Of a stretch of 64,000 bases of DNA, positions 44,601 to 59,300 are shown in pieces. Position 1 is the first letter of the stretch, and every line of letters starts with the position of its first letter. The DNA is from Gonocerus acuteangulatus (Eukaryota; Arthropoda; Insecta; Hemiptera; Coreidae). The notes under the pieces are model-generated. The model saw nothing but the letters and a program-made list of their open reading frames with translations, searched no databases and was not told the origin of the DNA. The stretch spans positions 9,717,746-9,781,745 of the forward strand of contig OX328126.1 of assembly GCA_946811695.1 (NCBI GenBank), in the 5' to 3' direction. A program made the position numbers and the translations under genes.

Positions 44601-47600
44601 CAACAAAGAGGAATATTTACAATGTTGAGCTATCAAAGAATGTTCATGTAAATTGTCTATTAGACATTCTTTATCAATCGAAAATCCTCTGTCACATTTT
44701 GGATTATCAGCTACTTCGCCATTGATGTGTAAATGCTACAACAAAGGAAACAAACAGAGGAAGGGGGTGGAGGAAGCAGATAGAATTGTGTTGCCTACGA
44801 AAACGACGACAATTACGAATGTAAAGAAGTCCATTGTGTGACATGGTTTCAAAATTTGTGACTTTTTTATTGATTTTCTTGCCCTATTTTCAATTTTGTG
44901 ACATTTTCTTAATTGTTGTTACTTTTTGGAGCAGTAAGCACCCTGTATTTAATTTTATTTAACATACATTGATAAATAACACAGATTTTTAGGAAAGTTT
45001 GTCAACAGGTTACCACCCTTTTCAAACTAGGCTAGAGCTGATGCCTTCTCTTCTTTCTAAAGAAAAGCCACCACCCCTAGTGCGAATCGAGCCCACAAAC
45101 CTAAGAGCATGCCTTAGCACTCAGTGTCATCAGGCCTCCAAATGTAAGTTCCTAAGGAAATTAATGGTAAAGGAAACCAATAGCAATAAAGGCATGCAAT
45201 AAACTAATACAAGATCTTGAAAGATGAATTATATACTTACTCCACATAAATCATAAAGTTTGATAGCTTCTTCAAATAATCCTCTGCTTTCCACAATTTG
45301 GGCAATGCTCTGAGTAACATCACCTACATCAACCTTAAACAGTAAAATTAACAACATATATGTATATGTGTGTATATATGTATATAAATGGAAGTGACAC
45401 GTCTTGGATAACTGTCCTGTTATGATATATATAATTTTATTCAGAAATTACTAAAAAGTCATTAACTCTTTTTTGAAGTGAAGGAACAATTTCCAATAGC
45501 TTGATGCACATAAATACTTAAAATAATTTAAAAAAAACCAACAAAAACATCCATTTACCTTTCCCCTAAATATAGACAGAAGGCCAGGAGTGAATATTCC
45601 ATTTGGCTCCATCCTTCCAAGAATCAGGTCGTACTGTTTACTTTCGACAACATGATTAATCACACAAGTTTCAAAAGCTTTATGACCATTAGTTCCAGGT
45701 AAACCCCTGCAAAATTGTAATAATGATATTAATATTAAAAATATTTGAAGGGAAATGTGAGATTTTGTGCATATGCGGGCATTTCAGTTTGTACAATTTT
45801 ATTTTAGCGTCATCTCCTATGGCTAATGTCATTTCCACACTAGCTAAACATCCTTGGTGACATTGAGAAAAGGCCACCGTCCTCAAGCTCGATTTGAATC
45901 AGCATCTGTACGGTAGCAGTCTGTTATAGCCCATTCAGTTTGATGGAGGGAAAAGGCCCTGTAATCCCAGTAGGAAATTGGCGGTAAAAATTCTCTCAGT
46001 CTTAATCTTATTACTATGAAATTTAAAAAAATTTCAGCCGTAGCTTTGGCTAAGTATAGATAAATATTAAACACTATCTCCCTTATCTAACATCTCAAAG
46101 CGAGACACAATTAGTTTTTATAGTGATTCACGTTAAATGTTTGATCATTGAAAGGCTTTGCAATTGGCGGAACAGAAAGGAGAGTACAGGGAGAAATTCC
46201 GGGTGATGTTTGCACATGTGCAATTGAACTCCTGGGCTTTGACAAAGTTGTTCTAAATTTTATTATCTTTCATTAAAAAAAAAAAGGTGCATTGAAATCG
46301 GTCAAGATGTAGACGTTTTTAAAACACAATATCATTTGGCGCCATTTTGTGTCCTCGGTCCGTAATCGGTCTAGAAACAAACAAGTTTGAATGGCCAGGA
46401 ATCTGTGGCCATCGGCAGAGAATTGGTGGACATCAGATTGGATCGGATCGGGATCAATTTAAGCACCTCCATTGAGATGCATGCGTTTGTTTTTCTTCCG
46501 ACAGTCGGTGGCTATTAGATCGGATCGGGTCCAATGTAGGGACCTCCATTGAGATGCATGTTTTTGGAGAGTGGATGTCTATAGGATTGGATGGGGAGAA
46601 ATACGGGTCCAATGTAGGTGCTGCCTTAGACATGGCTCCTATAGAAGAAGGTTGCCTTCGTGTTGTCAGGCTGTAATTTGGTTAACTAGTGTTAGCGGGT
46701 CTCCCATGGTCCAGTGGCTAGTGCCTTAGATTCATATGCGAGAGATAGTGGGTTCGATCCCCACCCACGGCAGGAATTTTCTCATCCCGCGGCTCGGGAA
46801 AATTCCTTGCTGCACCCTAGATGTCGAAGCGCCGTAAAAAATAAATAAATAAAAAAAGTGTTAGCGGTGATTTTAATAAAATGACTAGTACAGAAGAACC
46901 TCTCATATCCGACTGCTCCCGATATCCAACCGCCTTTAATTCACCATACTAAACAACAGTTGATAAGAAATCGACTCGGATGGAGACGAAACCACCAGTG
47001 ACGACGTAGTAAGTCATTCTGCTGCTAAGTACCCCTTCGACGTAGCGCTGAAATACATCGAGCAACATCCAAATCCAACCCCGATGGATGTATTGTGGGC
47101 AAAAAAGTGGAGGGAACTTCTGCAAAGTCAAGATTAATAAAATTACAACAAAAATCCATACCTGAATTCTTTAAATAAAGAATACTTAAATGTTGTTCAT
47201 CTTTTCAAAAGAGTAAATGTTTGAAATGTATATATCAACAGTTTCACAATTACAATAAAGTTGTATTACTGTATGCACTGTACATTATAGCTATTTTTAT
47301 AACTTTGAAAGGTGTTTTTTTGTTTCTCCCAATATCCGACCTTTTGGCAGTTCCAACCATGGCCCAGTCCCGTCATGGTCATGTATAAGAGGTTCTACTG
47401 TATGTAAAAATGTTTTTATTTTATTTTTCAATTGACCTTCTTCCCATTTCATAAAAATTATTGTAAAGTTCGGGGTAATTTTTGAGAGCCATTAGAGCTA
47501 ACATTATTTTGAACAGACCGTAACAGAAAATCTAACAAGACTGATGAACATTTTAAATGCTATCAAAAGTACCACTATTTCCAATTTTCACATTTGTCAT

Positions 47601-48880
47601 TATTTTAACTTTCCTCTTAGCTTAAAATGTTTAATAATTTTTTAATTACTGAATACTAAATAAGTGGCATACCGAAGGGCATAATAGTAATGAAGAGTTT
47701 CCTTCGGATCACTCTTCTCGAAGCCTCTAGTGTACATCAAAACTAGGCGGGGTAGATTCAGCCTGCGCATCGGAGCTTTGTCACCTTCATCAATAACCAC
47801 TAGAAACAAAGCATCAATTAGATAATATAAAGAAGTATTATTTATAGAGGAGGTTAAATACAGTGGAGTCTCACTTATACGAAACATTCAGTTATACAAA
47901 GAATTTCTCATTCCCCAGCGAAACTCCATTTAATCCTGTGTAATGAATTATTCACTTGTGCGATATTCAGCTGTACACAATATTCACTTATACGAACGCT
48001 AATTTGTTCCCCTGGTGTAAATACTATTCAGTTACACGAAGAGACAACAGCTTTTCCACGAAATGTTTACAGACTTACCAGTGACATACCCCCACCAGTC
48101 TCTCTCTCACTCATCTCAGTTCTTTCTTGTCATTCTAGTAATCCAGCCGTGTTCTATACACTCTATCTTGTGTGATTTCCTTCGTTCAGCACTAATAATA
48201 CGGCACTGCCAGTGATTTATCTCCCCTCCACTCTCGTTTTTAAGTTCTCTATACAGTAGTTGTTCTAGTAGCTGTGTTCTACAGTCCTTTTATTTTTTGA
48301 AATGTGTAAAAAAACAAGAACAAAACTTTCGCTTGAAGAAAAAATAAAAAATACTGAAGTTGATTACAACCCCAATGAAACAAAAATAGACATATCTACA
48401 GGGTTGAAATTACCTTTCTCAATCCTCGCGACTATTACCGGTAAGAGGAAAGAAATCGAGGAGAGTTTTTTGAAAATATAATAATGTACAATGTTAGCTA
48501 ACAACAAAATATGTACAAACAATAAAATTGCAACTTTTTTTCACGAAGAATTTATCTTAGTTTAAAATAGCAACGAAATGTAGTTCTATTCAGTTGTACG
48601 AAGTATTCATTTATACTAAACATTTTCCGTTCCCCCTCGCATTCGTACAAGTGAGACTCCACTGTATAAATACTAATCGAAGAAAAATTTGTTTTTAACA
48701 TGCTTGATATCTAGGTAGTTGGTAACAGCTTATTAAGTCTTCAATAGTTTTGTATTTTAATTACATTTTTGTTGTGGAAATACATTTTTGTAATTAAAAT
48801 ACAAAACTATTGAAGACATAATAAGATGTTACCAACTACAACATATGATTGATATCTTTTGTAGAATTGTGATAAGTCAG

Positions 48881-48921
<41 letters not shown>

Positions 48922-51900
48922 GGCGCATCGACATAAATCTTGGCCATTAGCACCGACGTCCAGGGAGCAGCCAGGAATTTTCTCAGCGAGCCCTGAGATG
49001 AGAAAATTTCTGTCGCCGGTGGGGATCGAAACCACCATCTCCCGCTTATGAATCTAGCGCGCTAGCCACTAGACCACGGGAGACCCCCAGTCAGTGAAAT
49101 AATCAAAAGTCTGTCATCCGGAGCTGCATTTTTTTGGTTTTTTGTTTGATGGCGTATCAACAATTGGGCTATCTACAGGTTGCCATATGTTCAGGTACTG
49201 GCCACGCCCGACGTTGCTTAACTTCGGTGATTAACATGACTATGAGTGCATTAAACATGACTATGGCCGTGGGCGAGTTGTATTATTATACACTTCTCAG
49301 CAAGTTGGTTAGTTCATGCTGCAATCCTGAGGAATGTGTTTAAACTAACATATGCATAAATATAAAAATGCTATTTACAATAAATTGTATTTTAAATTAA
49401 ATTTTGAATAAACTCTTAATCCATTCATTAGAATATTATGTAACTTGTTTTGTTGAATGATAACAAATAACTCATTTTTTCTTTATAATATGTGTACTGG
49501 TTGAAGATTGAGGGTTCTATAAACTTGAGCCAGCTTATGAGTCTTCAAATCTTATTTTATTTTAATTAAGCCGAAACGTCTCAACGAAAAATAAAATTTT
49601 GAATAATATTTGAAGACCCATAAACTGGCATAAGTTTATGAAAATATCTCTGTTATTTACAGCTGAGATACTTATTAAAAAAAAAAAAAATTAATTCCTG
49701 AGTAAAAAAGCAACATTTACAACCATTAAAGGACAAATTAATAATTCTCCATACCTAATGGATCGATTTCACTGATTTTCACAACAAATCTTTCCCATTA
49801 CTCGTGAATAACGTATATTGAATTTTGTTGCAATGAATCAAAAATTGCGGCCATTTTGGGAAAATTATTAATTTGGGTCCGGCATTATATATAATATAAT
49901 GTATATATGTATGTAGTAGGTAGGATCACAGAAGATTTAAAGACATTTTTCAAAAATTCTTTTTTTAATGAGTGTTTTAATAGCTGCATTGCTTCAGAAG
50001 TAAAAGTGATAACCCTTTTATTTTTGACAAACTGAGCTGGCTCGGGATGAGCTGGAATCCAAATGAATCCCAAACAACTACTAATGGCAGTTGAAGATAA
50101 AATTTGTGTTCATCTCAGGAACTCCAGTAAAAGAGGCAAGGACTTTACCACAACGAGAAAAACATCCTCAACCATGTTTTAATCTCTTTAGTACTTAACA
50201 GTGGTGGAGTTTATAGGCCTATGGTAAAACAAGTAATAATGTTTTAGTATTTACTCAGTGGTGGAGTTTACAGGTCAAAGGTAAAACAAGTAACAATGTT
50301 TTAGTACTTACACAGTGGTGAAGTTTACAGGTAATACAAGTAATATTGTTTTAGTACTTACACAGCAGTAAGTTTAAAGGCATAAGGTAAAACAAGTAAT
50401 AATGTTTTCGCTCTTATACAGTGGTGAGTTTAAAGGCCCAAGGTAAAACAAGTAATAATGTTTTCGTACTTACACAATGGTAGAGTTTACAGCTAAAACG
50501 AGCAATAACGTCATACTTACACAGCGGTGGAGTTTACAGCTAAAACGAGTAATAATGTTGTCATACTTACACAGCGGTGGAGTTTACAGCTAAAACGAGT
50601 AATAATGTTGTCATACTTACACAGCGGTGGAGTTTACAGCTAAAACGAGTAATAACGTCATACTTACACAGCGGTGGAGTTTACAGCTAAAACGAGTAAT
50701 AACGTCATACTTACACAGCGGTGGAGTTTACAGCTAAAACGAGTAATAACGTTGTCATACGTACACAGCGGTGAGTTTATAGACTTTGGTAGAGCAAGTA
50801 AGCCAAGTTGATGAAGAGCGATAGCCATGTGAACACCATGAGCCTTGAATTTATCCAGTCGGACGAGGAAGTCGATAGCTGATTCCCATTGTCCAGTTAG
50901 GACTAGCATTTGGAAGAAGACATGTGGCTGTTCATTTGCTTTGTAGTAAGATTCACCTAGAAAACAAAATAGTTCCATTGAAAAATAAATAAATAATTTA
51001 TTGTTATTAATCAAATATATTACGAGAGTTCAAACCAAAGTAAAACTTTTAATAGACAAGATATTTTTCCCAAAACTAAGGGAACAATTTACAATAAACT
51101 GTTATCGCTGAAATAAACCCTATATGATTTATAATTAAAAATAAACAAAATAAAGAGGAACATGGATAATTCAAACTTCCATAATTCGAAAAATTTTCAA
51201 ATCTGGATACCGAAAATTGCACCAAAATCACTCAAAGAATAAGGCGTTGCTTAAATGTTTTTTTACTTATTATTTTGGTGTGATTCACTATGATTATCTT
51301 CTGGCTTTGAAAGACAGTAAATAAATACAAACAACTCATAGGCGAGTCATTTCCGCTTAGGACACGCTAAGAATTGAACAGCGCTAAGATGACACAGTTC
51401 CTGCGAGTCGGACTTTTCTTTTTGCTGCACTTGAGACAAGGGAACAAAGAACCTTTACGAATGAAATTTGAGAGACCTTTGCCTGTTGAGGTTGCGAAGG
51501 GCGAGATTGTCGGGGTTCGGTCTTGAGAGTTAATAAAACTCAATTTTTTATATGAAAATCAGTTACATTTGTCGGCTTGAGATTTTCAAGCCTTCTTGAA
51601 TGAATGAATGAGAAAAATACTTCATTCTGGAACTTCGTCCCATATGAATAAAAATAAACACATATGGTTGAATAAACAAATTTAACCTAAAAATATTACT
51701 ATAAATAAAGAACAAACAAAAGCAGAAAAAAAAGAATACAAATATTATTAGTAAAGTCTTAAACAATAAAATAAAACATAAGTACATAAATTATAAAAAT
51801 AAAATAGTGATTACGGAGTGATTGTAGAATACTGGAGCAAGAAGAGGATGAGAGATTGGAGCAATGATGATACAATATTCAGAGGGGGATGAGAATATAA

Positions 51901-52511
51901 TTAAATAGTTTAAAATAAACAAATAAATAATTAAAAAAACATTAAAAAATTAAATAATTTTTTTTTAAATTTTTTTAACGGAGCATCGACAAATCTTGGC
52001 CATTAGTGCCAACATCCAGGGTGCAACCAGGAAGTTTCTCAGCGAGCCCTGAGATGAGAAAATTCCTGCCCCCGGTGGGGATCAAACCCACCATCTCCCG
52101 CTTATTTTAAATAAATATTAAAGAAATGGGGGCTATAAAAGAAAATGAATAAAAAATGAATGCATAAACAAGAGAGTATAAAAAGAAAAAACATACAAAA
52201 AACAAAAACAAAAAACATTATAATCTTACCATAAACAAGAAAAACAAGAGTGGATTTGATTAAACGGAGAAAACAACAACATAATTTAGTTCTTCATGAG
52301 TATGAGAAGGAGAAGAATTGTTCCGTTCAGAAATCGCAATATCTCTGGATATCTTACTCATTCAGACATGTATTGATGAAGCGATTTCCGTACGGATCTC
52401 AGTTTTTCTCCTCCTAACCCTATTAAAGGCTTGAATCAAGCCAAAATATAGGCAAATATAACTCATTTATGTATAAACTCTTATGAACGAACCCCAAAAA
52501 TCTCCACCTTT

Positions 52512-52564
<53 letters not shown>

Positions 52565-53243
52565 GTATACTTACCATATTCTTCAAGGACGAGAGTCTGA
52601 AGGAGTGAGTAATGAATACTGTCAGGTACAGTTTCGGCTTCCTCGTCTCGAAGCTGCCATAATTTGAGCCAAAGGTAATCGTCAGCAGTTGTTGCTATTT
52701 GCCGATGGTCATCATGAACATCGCACGCTCCCAACAAACAATATACAGCCCTAGTTAAAACATTCAATATGAGAACAATTCTAACAAAATATAAATATGT
52801 ATATATATTTCAGACATTAAGATTTGGGTTCAAATCCAGTCCTGCCAGGATAGGTTTAAAAAAAAAAAAATGTTAGCAACACATTATTTTACAAGATAGC
52901 ACAGCAGTCTTATACGATGGCATAATACATTTGAATTGGTAGGAAGACCTATGGGATCAATAAATGAAAGAATAGCCTAGGCATTAGAAAAAAAAAAGTA
53001 GCAGGCCATAAGGGCCCATAGGCGTAGATACTGTAGAGATATCTGATTCTTGATCATACGGCTCACTAGGGACACAATGTTGCCAGTTCTATGCCACCTG
53101 ATTTTTTAGCACTTTCCTCCGAAGGAAAGTAGCTATTGAGGTTGGACTCATGACGGAATTTTTGAAAAATTTCTTCAAATCTTTATCGATCCTACCTAGT
53201 AGACACCGAAAATGACCCACGTTAAAATTTATATATATCTATA

Positions 53244-53286
<43 letters not shown>

Positions 53287-53299
53287 ATATATATATATA

Positions 53300-53345
<46 letters not shown>

Positions 53346-56300
53346 TGTTAACACGATAGCGGCCAGAGTTTTTGTTTTTTCGTCACGAAACTTGGTATAT
53401 AGCATTCAATTAGCAAACGATTGAACGAGTTCGTTAACCACCAAAGTCGGTCCACCAGAAGGGGAGGTTTACCCCGAACCCATAACACTAATTTGACTAT
53501 GTCAGCCGTAATATTTGTTATATTTCAACGAAACTTGGTATTCGTTGTGTTAATATAGAGAGAAAATTGAGATATAAAAATCGGTTCATTAGAAGGGGGG
53601 GTTTACTCCGGACCCACAATACCAATTCGCCACTACCAGCCGTGATTTTTGGTATATTTCGACGAAACTCGGTATTCGTAGTGGTAATCTACAGGTAAAT
53701 ATGTGTTGTAAAAATAAACTAAATCGGTTCATTAGGAGGGGGGGTTTACGCCGGACCCACAATACCATTTCGCCACTACCAGCCGTGATTTTTGGTATAT
53801 TTCGACGAAACTCGGTATTCGTAGTGGTAATCTACAGGTAAATATGTGTTGTAAAAATAAACTGAATCGGTTCATTAGAAGGGGGGGTTTACTCCGGACC
53901 CAAATTCCTATTATACTCATACCGGTCGTAATTTCTGCTGTATTGTAACGAAATGCGGTATACGTCGTGGGTCACTCATGAGAAAGAAGTGTTGTAAAAA
54001 TGAGCTGAATCGGTCAATCGGAAAGCGGGGGTTTAATTTGTAATATATTTCAATAGAAAAGCCCGCCAGACGTAGGCTCACAAAGCCTCCGCAAGGAGCG
54101 CTTTCTACCACTAGAGTGACTATATCCTGTTCCTGCGTTAGATCAAAATACGATAATATGAGGTTTTTTGTATTTATTACGTAGTGTAATAGGTACCATG
54201 TGTAAACATAACTTTGGAAGCAAATTAATAATTGATCAGTTACTCATTACAAATTTATAAGAGAACTATTCATGTTTTTATTTTATTTATGTAGGATATT
54301 TTAAGCAAATTGTTCTGGAAAGCAGTCTACACTACCCAAATTCTGAGGAAAGTGCTTAGTTATGCAGCTCCTGCGTGACGGACTTTTCTCTTTGCAGATA
54401 TCCATTTTCAAATTATTTAAAACCTGGGTGAACCTATCGACGGTCTGGGACCACGAATCAACCCTCGAATGATGACACCAGAAGATAAAATCTTTAATTA
54501 TTAATAATTACCTTGGTTTTGAACTCAGGTCCTCTAGTATGTTATTTGAATGCTTTACCACTGAGCTAATCTCGCCCCCATAGGTAATGGATGTTGTGAA
54601 CATAAACAGCTTGAATAAATTGAGTAATGTAAAAATTTAGCTCACTTATATTAATTAATATACAGACACACACACACACACGCGTATATATACAACAACT
54701 AATTTTCAAACGTCATCTACTTGCAATACACGCTGTATAGTTTAGGTTCAAGGTTACAACTTGCAAAAATGAATTTAAACAAGGAGCATTCTTAAGTGTA
54801 GATGTAAACAAATATAATTGTCCATTAAACAATACAAATTTAAGCTGAGAAGTATTAATGGCCACAGTAACCGATGCAAGAAAAAAAAAAACTCAAACAT
54901 CCATTTGATAAAATGATAAATGTATGATATTACTCTATGTGGAATTATGTTCCTTTTAAATGCAGTCTACCTTTTATACGGATCAGGAGAAGAACGTACA
55001 ACCCTCCTGTAGATGTTCTTAACCTCTTTTTCTTTCTCCAATGACAGCCGCCTATTTGGGGACTCCAATAAATCATTAAGAATTGGTATCATGTCACCCT
55101 TTTGTTTCCTAGAATAGAAAATAAATAATCTGTTGAATTTATTATTATTATAGCGGAATATTTAACACGATGTAAGCAATAAAAATAAGTATAATTATAT
55201 AAAATCTGGTTGAAACATACCCAGATTGCTCAAGAGACTGTATAGCAGCAGCAATATCTCCACAGCGAAGACAGTAATAGACTACAGGCCATAGAGGAAT
55301 TCCATCGGCAGTCGTGTCTTCGAGAGCTGGTTCATTGCGTACTTTAACTCGTACAAACCTAAGTTATTACAAAATAGCAATCAATTGATGACAACAATTT
55401 AAATAGGGGAAAAAAATAATTTTATTTTCTTAGGAAACTCAAATACAGTAGACTCTCCCTTATCCAGTGTTCCCTTATCCGCCACTTTCTTTAGTCCGGC
55501 TGCCTCCGAGAGGAATGAGTGACGGATCTCGGAACCCACCGGCTCGAGGGTTCCTAGAAAATCTTCCCTTCCTAGCTAGCCAAATATTTGTTTCGGGTTA
55601 TTTCATTGAGTGGAAGTCAAAGAAGGCATATATGTTTCCTTTTAGAGGCAACAACTTGTGTTTATATTAAGAAAATAAATGTTTCTACTAAGGCACCAGT
55701 GGCTGGATCGCCTGTCTACATACTTTTATTCCTTGAAACTTTGACAGGCATATGCACTTGTAAATAATACAACAGCAAGGATTTACATATTTTGAATTTA
55801 ATTTATAATTCTGTACTTAAATATGCAATATTAAAAGTGGTACATATTATTATATCCTCAAATATTAAGAGTTTTCAAATACATAGGTGGCCCCTTTACC
55901 ATGCGTCCCTCTTGGAACATAAAAGGTTACTTAACCTTTTAGGGATTATCTAATACGAGCGTATTGCGGGCCTGGCAGTGTAAGAGTCCAGGGCGGCTGA
56001 CGTGCCCAGTGGTCGGAATGCTTTTTAGTTGTATTCACGTTTCTGTTTCTTTATACGTATAATTTTTTTTTTAAAAAGATTCCCAAAATCCAATGTTCAC
56101 ACCTGAAGTACCCGGAGTAGTCCCCATAGGAATATTTCCTTCATACTCAGAGACCGATGAAGAATTAAAATAGCTATCAGATTTACAAGCCATATCAGTA
56201 TTCTAATAATTCTTCATCAGTATGCACTTTTCTAGACATATTAAGTAGTATATAGTAAACTGTACAAGACCAGAGAACAGACTGAAGGCTAAAACTGCAA

Positions 56301-59300
56301 GGGATAAGGACAGGTTTAGTCATAAAGTCGGGTAGACACAGGACAATGGGTAGTGAAGGGTCCGTGCAAGTGTATAAAATGCACTTGAATGAACTCTAGT
56401 GGCAAGGAAAAGTACTAGAACCTGTCCCATCAACCAGTAGATGGAGCTACGGTCAGAACTAATAAATCAGGCTGCAGTCCTCTAATGCTGAAAAGAGCGA
56501 ATTGATATATCAGTCTATAGGCCACGGAGATCAGCGCGCTTCGAGCTGATTTATCAGTCTACAGTCCCGAATGGGTTAAAGAATAAAATGAAAAGTTGAG
56601 CAACTCACCCATTAACTAAGTGATAGGTACCAGGAACACCGCCAATCCTCGCAGTGTTCCTGTTCAGAGCAACAGCGCTTGTCATGTATTCCTTGTATCT
56701 AAACAAAACAATATGAAAATTGAAATTAAATTGGAGAATAATATTTATTTGCATTCATAATAATTAATTGAACAAAACCTCTTTCAAACTTTGGAATCTA
56801 CTACATATTTTTCAAATACCACTCACTCACTCACTGACCTAGCATCGCCCAGGCCAAACTACTCGACACAAAAATTTGAAATTTTGCATGGAGACGCCCT
56901 TTAGAATGTAAACACTCGCTGAGAAAGGTTTTTTTTTTTTGGTATTTTAATTTTTAGGTATTTTTAGAGAGGTTTGAATTTTTACTTGGTTTTAAACAGA
57001 GCATACACGCCTAGGCAGCATGCATTGCTAGGACGATAACAGGTTAGCTGTTACCGTACTGTATCAATTTCATAATATTATTTTTAATTCCGGTTCATTT
57101 CAACTATGTTGGCAGACCTTGAATTACTAGAAACAAACTGTGATTTTGTCCTTCATAGAGTTTACAGTATACTTGGTGATGGTCCATCCGAGGTCTATCC
57201 TTAACCCTTACACAGCCTCCTCACCCATCAGCATCCCCAGTCAGAACACTTCTTGGTAATGCTCGCAAATATAATGGGTGCTCCTAATGACATCTTGGAA
57301 ACATGAATTTTTAAATTTAACATCCATTTATTATTGGCAACATATTGTAACCTGTTAAACTCCTGTTACTGGTAACCTAGAGATAACGGGTTATCTCTAG
57401 GTTATCTGCTTCTTGACAGTGGTCCGGAGTGTTCCAGTGTCAAGAAACATTATTCTTTGATTACTTATCAATTGATGAATGACTTATAATATGACAGGAA
57501 CCGTGCTATAATAAACCGTACAAAATTATGTAGTAGAGTTAATTTTGATGATACATTATTTAACGCAATAAAATAACTACTTATCTGCTGTGACGAAGCA
57601 CGGGTAGTCAGCTAGTACTTTATATATCTAAACACTTTCTGAAAAAAAGAGTGAATTTAAACAAGAAAGTACCTCTGTTCTAGATAAGCTAAGGCCTGCT
57701 TGACCATTGTTTCCTGGACAATTTTATCCGATCTTGAAATCAATACATCATCGTTTTTATCAGCATTACAGAAAGATGGAGGGAGTTCAGTCATAAACCG
57801 AAGCATCTTCCACATTTCATTCAATTTCTGCAAGATAAATAAATAAAGTTTTATAAATTACATAAAGTTTATTAATTCCTGAGAAAATAAATAACTTTTA
57901 TTATAGTAATAATAATTTCCTTGACGATAATTATTTTATAATTTAAGTAGAACTAATAATTCTAGAAGAGAAATAACTAAAGTTCAATATTAATGGCCTC
58001 CACAATGCTCCAGCACAATACTATAAAGTGTATTATTATACAGTAGAGTCCCACTAATCAGAAATCATTAGCACCAAACGCTGTTAGTGAAAATTTGTAT
58101 TAGGCAGTTTTGTCATATATGCCATATATTGACTTTATGAGGCGTATTAAGTGTCTGATGTGCCAAAAATTAAAGGTAAGAAATTACGTATTCTAGTACA
58201 CTGCAATTTAAACTGCACTGTAGTGATATTGGAGGTGTTTGCAAACGGCGCAACATTGCTTCTTCAAGCTGTTTTAGTTTGTTGCGTCAGAAGACCACAA
58301 AGTTTATCTCTTACATAATGGTTTGCTTTTTACCTTTTGCATAAATGCTGAACAGAACATGAATTTTACATATTTGAGTAAATTCAAACCTGTTAACCTG
58401 AATTTTGGATTTTTGGTTAGACAACAAAATAACAAGTTTCCTGAAACAACAAAATAACAAGTTTCCTAAAAGTACATTAAATGTCCAACATAACTTGAAA
58501 GAACTTGTTTTCCTGACTTCCCCCCCCCCCCTGCATAGAATTTTATAAAAACGAATTCTCCCTCCAAGTCCAGATTTTCAGATTAGCGGGATTCTACTGT
58601 ACAATGAATTACAATATTTAAATAATTCTGGAACATAGTTGAAAACTATTAACAATACAGCAAAAAGCTGACACTAAGGGCCTAGATACAGACGTGTTGT
58701 TAAAAACAAAAAGCAACAAATGAAATTTAAACATACCTGATTGTTGAAGCCTTCGGCTGTTTTTGAAAACTGTTTTAGGATATTTGGCTTTTGCAAACCC
58801 TGAATATCTGCTGTGTTAAATTCAATGAGACACTGTGCGTAAGCAATATCTTCTTGGTTCAAGGCGCTTTGCATTCCAAATAAAGACTCATTCAATACGG
58901 TACGCTAAAATAGAAATTTTTAATTTACATTTAAGAGGTAGCAGTAAAATATAATAACTTTTGTTATTTTAAGAGAAAACAAAATATTTTCAAAACCTAT
59001 GGGTTCTAAGCCACCCTGACCAACATACGTTTCTAGAAATTTATTTAGGAATTATCTAAAATTATTATGCTTATTTATTGAGTCAAAAGAATGGATCAAC
59101 CAGTAAAATATTAATTTAATTAGAGATTTTATCAACAAGTTGCTCTAAGCACTTACCTCTCTTCGCTGTGGAACATCAACAATTTCTTTAGAATATCCTA
59201 AAAGAGAATTCATTAAATTAATTTTGTGGGAGCCCCATTCTTCAAACAGCTTTCTCGTATGAAGTCTCTCGACGCAATCGAATGTCTGAAAATAAAAAAA

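Noticed and set aside
5709..49088. Possible genuine tRNA genes at the GGTCTCC..GGTTCGATCCCC heads
   Set aside because: Each is joined to the same SINE body and tail, and the cloverleaf lacks a proper acceptor stem.
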